Source: DATMER01 sp035556715
Lineage (GTDB): Bacteria > Acidobacteriota > Thermoanaerobaculia > Multivoradales > UBA5704
Reading direction: 5' to 3'
DNA: 64,000 bases
NCBI GenBank assembly: GCA_035556715.1
Contig: DATMER010000095.1
Location: forward strand, 1-64,000
The position numbers were made by a program, and so were the translations under genes. How positions within the stretch are numbered: the first letter of the stretch is position 1; the number at the start of each line of letters is the position of its first letter. The notes beneath the pieces were generated by a model. The model was not told the DNA's origin. It did not search any database and saw only the letters and a list, made by a program, of their open reading frames with translations. Positions 24,494 to 33,178 of this stretch are shown here, in pieces.

Positions 24494-27415
24494 TCAGGCG
24501 CGGACAACTGCGATCTGCACCGATTCAATCCCAAGCTTTACAGATTTCGCTCCTTCGGGGGCTTCATTGGTGCGTAACAGATCCAGAGCGAGCGTTTCCC
24601 CTGCGATGTAGTCGCCATTCTCCATGATAAGCGCTGCGAGGGATTCGTCTGCCGTGTATTGTATCCTAATGCGGTCGGAAACCTCGAGCCCCGCATCCTT
24701 GCGAAGCACCTGGATCTGCCTCACCAGGTCGCGCACCCGGCCCTCGCGGACAAGTTCGTCGGTGAGGCGTTTGTCGAGCATCACGACGAGGTTCCGCCCC
24801 TCGGCCATCGACCACTCTTCCGGAGCCTCTCCGGATTCGGCGAAGCGGACAGACTTCACGTTAAGCTCGTCCTGGATCATAGCCACATAGGGTAGAAGTC
24901 TTTCAGGAAGCCCCTGGTTCGAGCTCACCACCTTCAGCTCGGCGAGAGGCTGGCGAACCTTGAGACCCGTTTTCGATCGTGCCGCCTGTCCCACCTCCAC
25001 CACCTCCAGGACGGCGTCCATGGCACTCAGCAATCCTTCGTCGATGACAAACCGGCCCGGCTGCGGAAAATCGCAGTGATGGACGCTCACCGGAGCATCG
25101 CTGTCGTGAGTCCGCACGAGCTCCTGATACATGGCTTCGGTGGCGAAGGGGATCACGGGTGCGAGCAGCTTGATGGAGGTCGTCAGGCACTCCCAGAGGG
25201 TCTGGAAAGCCGCGGCCTTGTCGGCATCGTCGGTGCTCTTCCAGAAGCGGCGCCGGCTCCTCCGCAGATACCAGCGGGAGAGCGCATCAATGAACTGGTT
25301 CACCTCCCTCATGAACAGGTGGACGCTGTACCGGCCGTAATTCTGATGAGCGCTCTGGATCAGCTGTTCCAGCCGGAAGAGAATCCAGCGATCCAGGTCC
25401 GAGCGCCGGTCGAGGGGGACATCCGAGGGCTCGAAACGATCGATCCGCGAGTAGGTCAGGAAGAATTCGTAGACGTTCCAGAGCACGAGGAACTGCCGGC
25501 GGGCATCGTGGATCTTGTTGTAGCCGAACCAGAGATCCTGCTCCGGGTTGTGGGAGGCATAGAGCCAGCGCATGGCGTCGGCTCCCTCTTTTTCGGCCGC
25601 CTCGTTGAACTCAATGGAGTTGCCCTTGCTCTTGTGCATCTCCTGGCCCCGCTCATCCTTCATGAGGCGATAGCCGAACATGAGCTTGAAAGGCGGCCTG
25701 TTCTCCATGACCGTGCTCATGGCCAGGATGGCATAGAACCAGTTGCGGAACTGGCCCGGGAAGCTCTCGGAAATCCAATCGGCGGGAAACCATTTCTCCC
25801 AATAAGACCGGTCCGTGTTGTATCTCATCGTCGAGTAGGGGACGATCCCGGCGTCGAGCCAGGGGTTGCCCACGTCCGGGATGCGGCCGATTGCCTTGCC
25901 GCACTTCGGGCAGGCGACCTTGACGGCGTCGATCCAGGGGCGATGCGGTGTGTGCCCCTCGAATTCCTCCCAGCCCTCGACCGCCCGCTCCCGCAGCTCT
26001 TCGCGGCTGCCAATCACATCAAAGAAATCGCATTCCGCGCAGCGATAGATCGGAAGGGCAAGCCCCCAATAGCGCTTCTTGGAGATCATCCAGTCGCGCA
26101 TGTTGTTCAGCCACTCGATCTCGAGCTTCTGGCCAACCCCGGGAATCCATCCGGTCTGCTCGGTGACGGCGATGATCTCCTTGCGTAGCTCGTCCATGTC
26201 AATGAACCACTCGTCCACGAGCCGGAAAAGGAGCTGTGTCTTGCAGCGCCAGCAGATCGGATAGGCGTGTTTGTAGTCCTCCGTCTTGTAGAGCAGACCT
26301 TTCGCTTCGAGCGCGCGGTGGATGGGGGTGGAGACCGCGGCGGCATCCTGACCGGTGAACGGGCCGAACCCTTCAACGAAAGCGCCAAACTCGTCGATCG
26401 GGCCGATCGCTGGCAGTCCGTGCTCGATCCCGAGCTCATAATCTTCCTTGCCGCATCCGGGAGCGATGTGGACGATGCCGGTGCCCTCGGAGGTGCTGAC
26501 CTCCTTCCAGGGGATGACGCGATGCGCCTCGGGTCGCTGCGCCGGCAGCTCATCGAAAGGTCCGTCGTAGGTCCAGCCCACCAGCGCCTCTCCCGGAAGC
26601 TCGGCGAGGACCTCGACCGGACCTTGCTTGCGCGTCACAGCCTCCAGCCGGTCCTTGAGGAGGTAGTAGACCTCATCGCCCTGCCGGGCCTTCACATAGG
26701 TTAGCTCGGGATGGACAGCACAGGCGACGTTGGCGGTTAGGGTCCAAGGCGTGGTCGTCCATGCCAGGAGGAACTCTCCGGGCCGGCCGTGCAGGGGGAA
26801 CTTGACCGTCGGAGAGCGGTGGACTACTTCAGGCCGCTCTTCGTTGGAAATTTCGTGCTGGGAGATCCCGGTGCCGCACCGGGGGCACCAAGGCATGGAG
26901 TCCATGCCGTGGTAGACGAACCCACGCTGATGGCAGCGCTTGAGGAACTGCCAGATGGTATAGTTGTTCTCATCGGACATCGTGTAATAAGAATGGTCCC
27001 AGTCCATCCAGTAGCCGAGCCGGATAGACTGGTTCGTCTGGATGGCCGCGTACTTCCGGACGCGCTCCTTGCACTTCTCGACAAACGGCGCGATCCCGTA
27101 AGCCTCGATGTCCCGCTTCGACTTGAATCCCAGTTCCTTCTCGACCTCGACCTCCACCCACAGTCCCTGGCAATCGAATCCGTTCTGATAACGGAGCTCG
27201 TGGCCGGTCATGGCGTGGAAGCGCTGATAAAGGTCTTTGTAGGTGCGCCCCCAGGCATGGTGGACGCCCATGGGGTTGTTGGCGGTGATGGGGCCGTCCA
27301 AGAAGGACCACTTGGGCAGACCGCGGTTCTGCTCAACCAGCTTATGGAAGCACCGTTCGCGCTCCCAGAAGGCGAGGATGTCGCGTTCGAGTTGGGGAAA
27401 ATCTGCTCCAGCCAT
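24494..27415 (-). CDS. ileS: Isoleucine-tRNA ligase, IleRS2-like with swapped GxHH signature
   Basis: A 973-residue class I aminoacyl-tRNA synthetase. The catalytic start reads GPITANNPMGVHHAWGRTYK, so the usual HxGH is replaced by GVHH (first and third positions swapped). The second signature reads EMHKSKGNSI instead of KMSKS. An editing domain follows (LLAWTTTPWTLTANVACAVH), zinc-like cysteine pairs occur (MPWCPRCGTG, CPKCGKAIG), and the anticodon-binding domain begins near EFFLTYSRIDRF. ATG 27415 has TAGGAG upstream; a longer frame overlapping the next gene is rejected. IleRS2 enzymes with GxHH are reported to be strongly mupirocin-resistant. Composition is lower in G+C than the housekeeping neighbours. 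Confidence 0.9.
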   Translation of the reverse strand: MAGADFPQLERDILAFWERERCFHKLVEQNRGLPKWSFLDGPITANNPMGVHHAWGRTYKDLYQRFHAMTGHELRYQNGFDCQGLWVEVEVEKELGFKSKRDIEAYGIAPFVEKCKERVRKYAAIQTNQSIRLGYWMDWDHSYYTMSDENNYTIWQFLKRCHQRGFVYHGMDSMPWCPRCGTGISQHEISNEERPEVVHRSPTVKFPLHGRPGEFLLAWTTTPWTLTANVACAVHPELTYVKARQGDEVYYLLKDRLEAVTRKQGPVEVLAELPGEALVGWTYDGPFDELPAQRPEAHRVIPWKEVSTSEGTGIVHIAPGCGKEDYELGIEHGLPAIGPIDEFGAFVEGFGPFTGQDAAAVSTPIHRALEAKGLLYKTEDYKHAYPICWRCKTQLLFRLVDEWFIDMDELRKEIIAVTEQTGWIPGVGQKLEIEWLNNMRDWMISKKRYWGLALPIYRCAECDFFDVIGSREELRERAVEGWEEFEGHTPHRPWIDAVKVACPKCGKAIGRIPDVGNPWLDAGIVPYSTMRYNTDRSYWEKWFPADWISESFPGQFRNWFYAILAMSTVMENRPPFKLMFGYRLMKDERGQEMHKSKGNSIEFNEAAEKEGADAMRWLYASHNPEQDLWFGYNKIHDARRQFLVLWNVYEFFLTYSRIDRFEPSDVPLDRRSDLDRWILFRLEQLIQSAHQNYGRYSVHLFMREVNQFIDALSRWYLRRSRRRFWKSTDDADKAAAFQTLWECLTTSIKLLAPVIPFATEAMYQELVRTHDSDAPVSVHHCDFPQPGRFVIDEGLLSAMDAVLEVVEVGQAARSKTGLKVRQPLAELKVVSSNQGLPERLLPYVAMIQDELNVKSVRFAESGEAPEEWSMAEGRNLVVMLDKRLTDELVREGRVRDLVRQIQVLRKDAGLEVSDRIRIQYTADESLAALIMENGDYIAGETLALDLLRTNEAPEGAKSVKLGIESVQIAVVRA

Positions 27416-27471
27416 TACCGCGGCTCCTAACTTACTGCTGTCTCGGCTTGCGCATAATTTTGTACACGGCA

Positions 27472-28566
27472 TCAACTTGCTGAATGGGGCGCATTCTTTT
27501 GCTCGACAATTCCTTTGAGTTGCTCGAGATACGAGGAAAGGGGCTGCGCGTGATCGAATTTGTGCTGGAACACTGCGCGCTTCTCAAACACGATGTCCTT
27601 GTCGGGGGTGAACGTGATTCCCAAGATTCGCGGCTGCTCTGCGGGGGCATCCGAGTACTCGATCAGCGTGCAGACCAGCCGTCCGTCCACCTGCCAGACT
27701 GCGAAGTTGTTCGCGAACCGCTGGCCGTACTCACCTTCGCTGCAAAGATAGGTCAAGAGATCGAGCTTCTCGGTGCCGCTTGTCAGCTCGCGATGATGGC
27801 GCAGCATTGCGTAAAGGCCGGCAAGCCACTCCTTCGGCTGCGCCTTGAGCATCTCGAGATCCGGAACCAGGTAGACGCGGCGAACTTGAACGTCTCGATT
27901 CTTCGCGGCGGTGATATTGGCCATCAGATAACGTTCGCTCTGGCCGAAGTTTTCCTTTGACCAGATCGTCGAGTTCGTCACTACATCAAAGCTCGTCCCC
28001 TGGTCGATGAGCCGCTGCATGATACGCACGAACAGGTCGATGTATTCCTCGGCCGGGGGGCGATGATGCAGGGTATATCGCGGCCTGTCGCCGGACATCG
28101 AGCTGAACTCCGCTCCGAGCCTTTCCAGGCGATCTTCCGCCAAGCTACCGAACAAAGCGGAATACTCCGAGCGCTTGACTTCAAAGTATTGGGCAAGAAC
28201 CTGGTTGCGCAGGCTGTCCTCCTGGATGGATTCTCCCAACTCGGAGATCCGCTGCTCCACTCGCCGGAGATGTCCCGAGGCGCCGTCCTCCTCAAGCTTA
28301 CTCCGCAGATCTCCAATGGACTCTTCAACTTTGTGAAAATAGATGGCCACGACGGCAAGGATGCTGTTGAATATGAGCGCTACCAAGAAGCCGTAGGCGT
28401 CGGGACTGCCCAGGATCTTACCGATGTCCAGGTCTCCCTTCATGACCGTAGGCAAGTAGACGAGGAGCAGGTTGAGCGAAATGTAGAGAACCGGAGCGAT
28501 CGTCCTGATTCCGGAATGCAGCCAGTCGGCTCTCTTCACGGCCATAGGAGGTGCGATGCTGCTCAT
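27472..28566 (-). CDS. Membrane protein with coiled coil and unrecognised C-terminal domain
   Basis: A 364-residue protein of unknown function. Two membrane helices (APVLYISLNLLLVYLPTVM and AYGFLVALIFNSILAVVAIY) are followed by a charged coiled coil (residues ~85-120). A cytoplasmic domain with FDVVTNSTIWSKENFGQSER, RDVQVRRVYLVPDLEML and CTLIEYSDAPAEQPRILGI then follows. That fold vaguely recalls nucleotide- or phospholipase D-like sensing domains, but no motif is decisive. ATG 28566 has AGGGAG at 8 bp; it overlaps nothing and lies 10 bp after the dehydrogenase stop. Confidence 0.68.
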   Translation of the reverse strand: MSSIAPPMAVKRADWLHSGIRTIAPVLYISLNLLLVYLPTVMKGDLDIGKILGSPDAYGFLVALIFNSILAVVAIYFHKVEESIGDLRSKLEEDGASGHLRRVEQRISELGESIQEDSLRNQVLAQYFEVKRSEYSALFGSLAEDRLERLGAEFSSMSGDRPRYTLHHRPPAEEYIDLFVRIMQRLIDQGTSFDVVTNSTIWSKENFGQSERYLMANITAAKNRDVQVRRVYLVPDLEMLKAQPKEWLAGLYAMLRHHRELTSGTEKLDLLTYLCSEGEYGQRFANNFAVWQVDGRLVCTLIEYSDAPAEQPRILGITFTPDKDIVFEKRAVFQHKFDHAQPLSSYLEQLKGIVEQKNAPHSAS

Positions 28567-28576
28567 CCAGTTCTCC

Positions 28577-29938
28577 CTAGTCAAGCAGGCTGTCCAGACA
28601 GGATCTTGCGAACCCTCGCCCGTCAGGGTCGTTTCCAGGGACCCGCCGGAAGCGCTCTGCGAGTTCTTCGCGCCGCTTCCGGGCCAAGTCCTCGGTGGCC
28701 GTCCTCATCCCTTGGGGCCGGTCGCCCGTGATGTCCAAGACAAGCGGAACGTTCTCCCCGACGATCTTGCTGATGTACTTCGGGGCGCTCTCGTTCAGGC
28801 GGTGGTACCAATCCTCGCCGTGCACGCCCTGAAGCTCACGCCGGTAGACCCAGTCCGCCCAGCAGCCGATGAGGCCGCCGCAATTGATCAGGTAGTCGGG
28901 CAGGATGAAGACGCCGCGCGATTCCAGGTACGCCTCCGCTTCATTGGTCACCGGGTGGTTCGCACCCTCGACCACAACCTGAACCCCCGTGGCCTCCAAG
29001 AAGCGCGTGACATCCATCACCCCAAGCTTCCCCGCCCGCCGCATCTCCTCGACCTCGTCCGGCATGGCCAGTACGTCGGTGCGCGCCGCTGGAATGAAGA
29101 TTTCTGCCCGCTCCGTCAGGATCTCGCCGAGGTCTGCAACTCGCGCGCCTCGGGGCGGCGACGCCAGAAAGCGCTTGAAGGCATCGTCGGAACGACCCTG
29201 CTCACGGAAGCTCATCCAATCGGCGAACAGTTCCTCGACATCAAGACCCTCCTCCGTCTCGGCCAACAGAGCACCATGAACCGTGCTCACCGCATGAATG
29301 GCAATCCCATGCCTTCGCAGGTTCCTCGCCGTGTGCGCACCCACCGCGCCGAAGCCTTGGACCACTGCTCTCATTTTCGTGAGGTCCCAACCCAGTCGGC
29401 GGGCCGCCGCGACCAGAGCCGCCTCCAACCCCCGGGCCGTGTATCCCTGCCCGTCGATCGACAGCCCACCTTTGCCGTGGAGCAAGCCGGAAACGTGGTC
29501 ACCCTTCCGATGGATGTCCGAGAGCCTTTGCATGACCACTTCGTTGCAGTTGATGTCCGGGCCAAAGGTGATCCCCGGATCCACTCGCGTCGCCTCCTCT
29601 AAATGGTCCGACAGAATCTCAGCCATCTGCTCGGGTGTAGGCAGCCCATCCGGACAGTAGACGACCGTCTTCTCTCCATCCACGGGCAATCCACTCAGTG
29701 GCGACTTCCATGTCATGGCTGCGGCCAGTTCACCGACCTCGGTCAGAGCCTCGGGCGAGAGACCGGGAAGCGATCCCCTGACGAACCGCACCCCGCCGAT
29801 TCGCCGGGCAAAGACCTGGTCATGCACTGCAGTGTTGGCCCAGACAGTCCCGACCGGAGTCTCGTGGACGGTCTGAACAACCAGCTTGAAGACTTCTCCA
29901 TCGGTCTCCTTAATCCGCACATCCCTGCTGATAGCCAT
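28577..29938 (-). CDS. Glu/Leu/Phe/Val dehydrogenase family protein
   Basis: A 453-residue amino-acid dehydrogenase-like protein. The dimerisation/catalytic half has AMTWKSPLSGLPVDGEKTVV in place of the usual KxxxxxPxGGGK block, so catalytic glycines and lysine are shifted or absent. PDINCNEVVMQ fits the family. The Rossmann half is clear: VVQGFGAVGAHTARNLRRHG, then VVVEGANHPVTNEAEAYLES and FILPDYLINCGGLIGCWADW. ATG 29938 follows AAAGGAGCGCC. Probably NAD(P)-dependent deamination or a related imine chemistry; substrate is uncertain. It is divergent from a second, leucine-dehydrogenase-like gene, with the 21-bp array between them. Confidence 0.8.
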   Translation of the reverse strand: MAISRDVRIKETDGEVFKLVVQTVHETPVGTVWANTAVHDQVFARRIGGVRFVRGSLPGLSPEALTEVGELAAAMTWKSPLSGLPVDGEKTVVYCPDGLPTPEQMAEILSDHLEEATRVDPGITFGPDINCNEVVMQRLSDIHRKGDHVSGLLHGKGGLSIDGQGYTARGLEAALVAAARRLGWDLTKMRAVVQGFGAVGAHTARNLRRHGIAIHAVSTVHGALLAETEEGLDVEELFADWMSFREQGRSDDAFKRFLASPPRGARVADLGEILTERAEIFIPAARTDVLAMPDEVEEMRRAGKLGVMDVTRFLEATGVQVVVEGANHPVTNEAEAYLESRGVFILPDYLINCGGLIGCWADWVYRRELQGVHGEDWYHRLNESAPKYISKIVGENVPLVLDITGDRPQGMRTATEDLARKRREELAERFRRVPGNDPDGRGFARSCLDSLLD

Positions 29939-30288
29939 GGCGCTCCTTTGAAAGGAATCCACACGTCTGCCCTGACCCTTTCAGGGCCTCGCTTCAAGAC
30001 TGCACAAGCCTTCCGCCCCGGACTCTTGCTCGCGCTTGCTTTTTCCGCCAGGGGGGTGCCTTCTCACTCTGGCATAGGCACTGAACCCGTCAAACTCTTT
30101 CGCGCATTCGAATTTGTGTTCTCCGCTTCGAGATTGCTGCCTCTCTCTATGAGACGCGATTTCGGCGCGTTTGTTGGCTCACAGCCCGCAGACGGCGACC
30201 TCATCGTCGCGACAGCCGGGACGCAGCCCGCCGCAGCAGGCAGTAAGTCGCGTCATCCCTCTCCCTAGGCTGCACGGTCGGATGGTTG
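29939..30288. other. Non-coding upstream region of the divergent dehydrogenase genes
   Basis: No coding region with family similarity is seen. The stretch should hold the promoter of the minus-strand dehydrogenase; no convincing -35/-10 pair could be picked. Scattered GTCGCGAC/GTCGCGTCA words appear near 30206 and 30247 and foreshadow the strict array that begins at 30289, so the ordered array may have decayed on this side. Confidence 0.5.
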
Positions 30289-30792
30289 TCTGTCGCAACA
30301 GGATGGTGCGGCGCCGGCGCCAGACCTTCGGCTGCGGGGCGGACTGCCTTCGGTGACGCGACAAAGGACCGGCGCGCGAGGACGATCCCTTTTCCTGCCG
30401 CGGCCCAGGCTCAAGTCGCATCAGCCGAACCTATCGCTGTCGCGACTTGAGCCCAAGCCGCGACAGCGGAATCTATCGGCGTCGCGACTTAACCTAACGT
30501 CGCGCCACCAAGGCTTATCGTCGCGACAGGGAAAGAGATAGTTGACGCGACTATGGATTTCGGTGATGCGACTTGAGCTTGAGTCGCGACGCCGGAACCT
30601 ATCGTCGCATCGTCCAAGTCTATCGCCGCATCACCCGAGCCTTAAGTCGCGCCACCGATATCTAGCGTCGCATCACCGCAGCCTATAGTCGCGTCACCCA
30701 ATTCTATGGGTGACGCGACTATAGGCTGAGTCGCGTCACGGGAATCTATCGTCGCGACAGGAAAGGGCCCGGTCGCGACAGGATAGGCGGTG
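30289..30792. repeat. 24-unit array with exact 21-bp period around GTCGCGAC palindromes
   Basis: Unit starts fall at 30289, 30310, 30331, 30352 and so on to 30772 with no slip in 24 steps of 21 bp. The core is GTCGCGAC or a variant (GTCGCATC, GTCGCGTC, GCCGCGAC, GTGACGCGAC), followed by a diverged half often ending CCTATC or CTATA. Units are imperfect, so this is an old or selected array rather than a fresh microsatellite. Cores occur at two offsets three bases apart, as if some units were inverted. There is no CRISPR-like constant repeat with unique spacers. 21 bp is both two DNA turns and seven codons. The array lies between two divergent amino-acid dehydrogenase genes. Confidence 0.85.
30679..30728. 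repeat. Perfect 22-bp inverted repeat inside the array
   Basis: Arms 30679-30700 and 30707-30728 are perfectly complementary (CAGCCTATAGTCGCGTCACC and two further bases, loop ATTCTA). The palindrome spans two adjacent array units in opposite orientation. As RNA it would form a very stable hairpin about 190 bases upstream of the leucine-dehydrogenase-like gene. Confidence 0.85.
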
Positions 30793-30915
30793 AGGGTCCA
30801 ACAGGACGGCGAAGGCTTCCAGTAAGGCCGGATTTTGCCCCCCTCTCCCCCTTCGGATAGACTTCCCCGCGTTTCGTTTCGTACCGGTCTTCCCCCAGAG
30901 AGAAAGGGAGTGTGA

Positions 30916-32019
30916 ATGGAGCTCTTCCAGCAGATGGCGGAGATGGGACACGAGCGGGTGCTCTTCTGCTCCAGCCCCGAGACGGGCCTGCAGGCCATCA
31001 TCGCCGTCCATTCGACCGTGCTCGGCCCCGGGCTCGGCGGGGTCCGCATGTGGCCCTATAACAACATGGACGAGGCGCTCACCGACGTCCTGCGCCTCTC
31101 CCGCGGCATGACCTACAAGGCTGCGGCCGCCGGTCTCAACCTCGGCGGCGGCAAGGCGGTCATCCTCGGCGATCCCAAGAAGGACAAGAGCGAGGCTCTC
31201 TTCCGCAGCTTCGGCCAGTTCGTCAAGTCCCTGAACGGCCTCTACATCACCGCCGAGGACGTCGGCACCAGCATGGACGACATGGAGGTGATCCTGTCCG
31301 AGACCCGCTGGGTCACCGGCGTCTCCCCCTCCCATGGCGGCAGCGGCGACCCGTCCCCGGTCACCGCCTTCGGCGTGCTCCAGGCCATGAAGGCCGCGGT
31401 CCAGTGGCACTTCGGCAACGGCAGCACCCTCGCCGGACGCTCGGTGGCTATCCAGGGGCTCGGCAACGTCGGCTACCACCTCGCCAGCTATCTGAAGGAC
31501 GAGGGGGCCAAGCTCTTCGCCGCGGACATCGACAGCGAGCGGACGGAGCGGGCGCGCGAGGAGCTGGACGCCGAGATCGTGTCCGTGGACGAGATCCTGG
31601 GCGTCGACTGCGACGTCGTCGCCCCCTGCGCCTTGGGGGCCGTGATCAACCAGCGGACGATCCCTACGCTGCGCTGCAAGATCGTGGCAGGGGCCGCCAA
31701 CAACCAGCTCCAGGACGAGGAGCGGGACGGCATGGCCCTGCACGAGCGGGGCATCCTCTACGCTCCCGACTTCGTGGGCAACGCCGGCGGCCTGATCAAC
31801 GTCTACAACGAGCTGACCGGCTACAACCGCGACCGGGCCATGCACATGACCCGCGGCATTCATGCGAACATGATCCGCGTGTTCGAGATCTCCCGCGCCG
31901 AGTCGATCCCCAGCTACCGCGCCGCGGACCGCGTGGCCGAGGAGCGGATCCGCCGCATCCAGGGGATGCGCGCGCAGCACTGGGGCCGGGCGATCCTGCA
32001 GCCGCGGGTCGCCTCTTAG
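30916..32019 (+). CDS. Leucine-dehydrogenase-like amino-acid dehydrogenase
   Basis: A 367-residue NAD-dependent amino-acid dehydrogenase, closest in layout to leucine/phenylalanine dehydrogenases. The substrate loop reads GPGLGGVRMWPYNNMDEALT; the catalytic lysine is in LSRGMTYKAAAAGLNLGGGK; the NAD fold has SVAIQGLGNVGYHLASYLKD; the end has APDFVGNAGGLINVYNEL. ATG 30916 follows AAAGGGAG. It reversibly deaminates branched or aromatic amino acids to 2-oxo acids through an imine. It is the first gene of a four-gene plus-strand run whose third gene is VioB-type ferritin-like. Confidence 0.92.
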   Translation: MELFQQMAEMGHERVLFCSSPETGLQAIIAVHSTVLGPGLGGVRMWPYNNMDEALTDVLRLSRGMTYKAAAAGLNLGGGKAVILGDPKKDKSEALFRSFGQFVKSLNGLYITAEDVGTSMDDMEVILSETRWVTGVSPSHGGSGDPSPVTAFGVLQAMKAAVQWHFGNGSTLAGRSVAIQGLGNVGYHLASYLKDEGAKLFAADIDSERTERAREELDAEIVSVDEILGVDCDVVAPCALGAVINQRTIPTLRCKIVAGAANNQLQDEERDGMALHERGILYAPDFVGNAGGLINVYNELTGYNRDRAMHMTRGIHANMIRVFEISRAESIPSYRAADRVAEERIRRIQGMRAQHWGRAILQPRVAS

Positions 32020-32029
32020 GAGAACCGCC

Positions 32030-33166
32030 ATGGCCGGCCGCACCCTGCTTTCACTCGCTCTCTTCCTGATAGCGCGGGTGGCGCTCGCGGCCGGCCCCGC
32101 CTGCGGCAGCAGCACACCCCTGACCCTGATCGGCGTCGACACCGCGTCGGGCGCGATGCTGCTCTCCTCCCCGGCCGCGGGTCCGGGAGACCCTTGGATC
32201 GTCGAGCTGAGCGGCGACGGCAGCCGGGCCAGGCTCCACCCGGACCGCGCCAAGGGACGCTTCGGCGGCTCCGTGGGTCCCGGCCCGGTGATCGCCGCCT
32301 CGCCCTGCGGCAAGACGTGCCTGCAGCCCGTGCGCTGGTCAGCAGGCGAATGGGAGCCGATCGGCGATCCGCTGCACGTCCCCACGGCCACGAACATGAC
32401 TCCGACCTACGACCGCACCGGCGCGGCGTGGGTCCTCATCCACTCCCCCACGCCGGAGAGTGGCAAGGTCCGCGTGCAGGCCTTCCGCCTGGAGAACCGG
32501 GAGTGGCGGAGCCGCGGCGAGCTGACGGTCACCGCCGTGGGCCAGCCGCCGGCCCTGCCGGCGCCGCAGCGCAAAGATGGCGTGCTCGTCGGCACCGGCC
32601 TCTTCTCCGCCTCGAGCCGGCCCGAGCTCTGGGTCTCGGGCGTCCCCAACCTGCCGACAGCCCGGCGCGGTCAGCTCATCGCCCTGACAGGCACGGCCGC
32701 GGCCTACCTCTCGGGCGACGGCGTCGTCTATCTCTCCGACGACTCGGGCAAGCGCTGGCGGCGCTCCACCTGGACCCCCTGGGGCAGCGGCGGCACCGGC
32801 GGCGGTGGCGGCGATGGCACCGTGGGCATGTGGCGCCAGGGCAGCGACTACTGGGTGGACCTCCCGTACGGCGACCACGACGGCGCCCTGCGCCTCGCCT
32901 GGTTCGACCGCCGCGTCCCGTCGGAGGAGAAGATCCTCCTCACCCGCCTGACGCAGGGCGGCGATTGGCTGCGCCTCGCCGAGACCCGGAGCGACGTGCG
33001 CACCCGCAACGAGTCGCTGGGGCTCACCCAGATCCTGGTCCCCAAGGGGGATTCCTGGGTCCTTCTCACCGGCTGCGTGGCCACGAAGGGGACCTCGTCC
33101 CTGGTGCTCCGGGTCTTCGACGGCAAGAACCTGTCCGAGCCGAAGCTGGTGCCTCTCAAACAATAG
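32030..33166 (+). CDS. Secreted protein of unknown function, possible propeller
   Basis: A 378-residue exported protein. The signal peptide TLLSLALFLIARVALA is followed by a mature part with paired cysteines (ACGSSTP, SPCGKTCLQP) and sialidase-like strands such as VYLSDDSGKRWRRSTW (an Asp-box-like SDDSGKRW). A glycine-rich linker GGTGGGGGDGTVG lies in the middle. ATG 32030 follows TAGGAGAACCGCC, 10 bp after the dehydrogenase stop. No catalytic residues could be assigned. Confidence 0.7.
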   Translation: MAGRTLLSLALFLIARVALAAGPACGSSTPLTLIGVDTASGAMLLSSPAAGPGDPWIVELSGDGSRARLHPDRAKGRFGGSVGPGPVIAASPCGKTCLQPVRWSAGEWEPIGDPLHVPTATNMTPTYDRTGAAWVLIHSPTPESGKVRVQAFRLENREWRSRGELTVTAVGQPPALPAPQRKDGVLVGTGLFSASSRPELWVSGVPNLPTARRGQLIALTGTAAAYLSGDGVVYLSDDSGKRWRRSTWTPWGSGGTGGGGGDGTVGMWRQGSDYWVDLPYGDHDGALRLAWFDRRVPSEEKILLTRLTQGGDWLRLAETRSDVRTRNESLGLTQILVPKGDSWVLLTGCVATKGTSSLVLRVFDGKNLSEPKLVPLKQ

Positions 33167-33178
33167 AAAGGAGCGACG

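Noticed and set aside
30353..30541. Small protein encoded by the 21-bp array
   Set aside because: The frame gives Arg/Ser-rich heptads without a ribosome site and the other array segments carry stops in every frame, so there is no support for current coding.
30289..30792. CRISPR array
   Set aside because: No constant repeat of 24-40 bp with unique spacers, no cas genes, and the 21-bp units are degenerate throughout.
28577..32019. The two dehydrogenases as a recent gene duplication
   Set aside because: They differ in length (453 and 367 residues) and share only family motifs; the first also lacks the standard lysine/glycine block. They are distant members, not recent copies.
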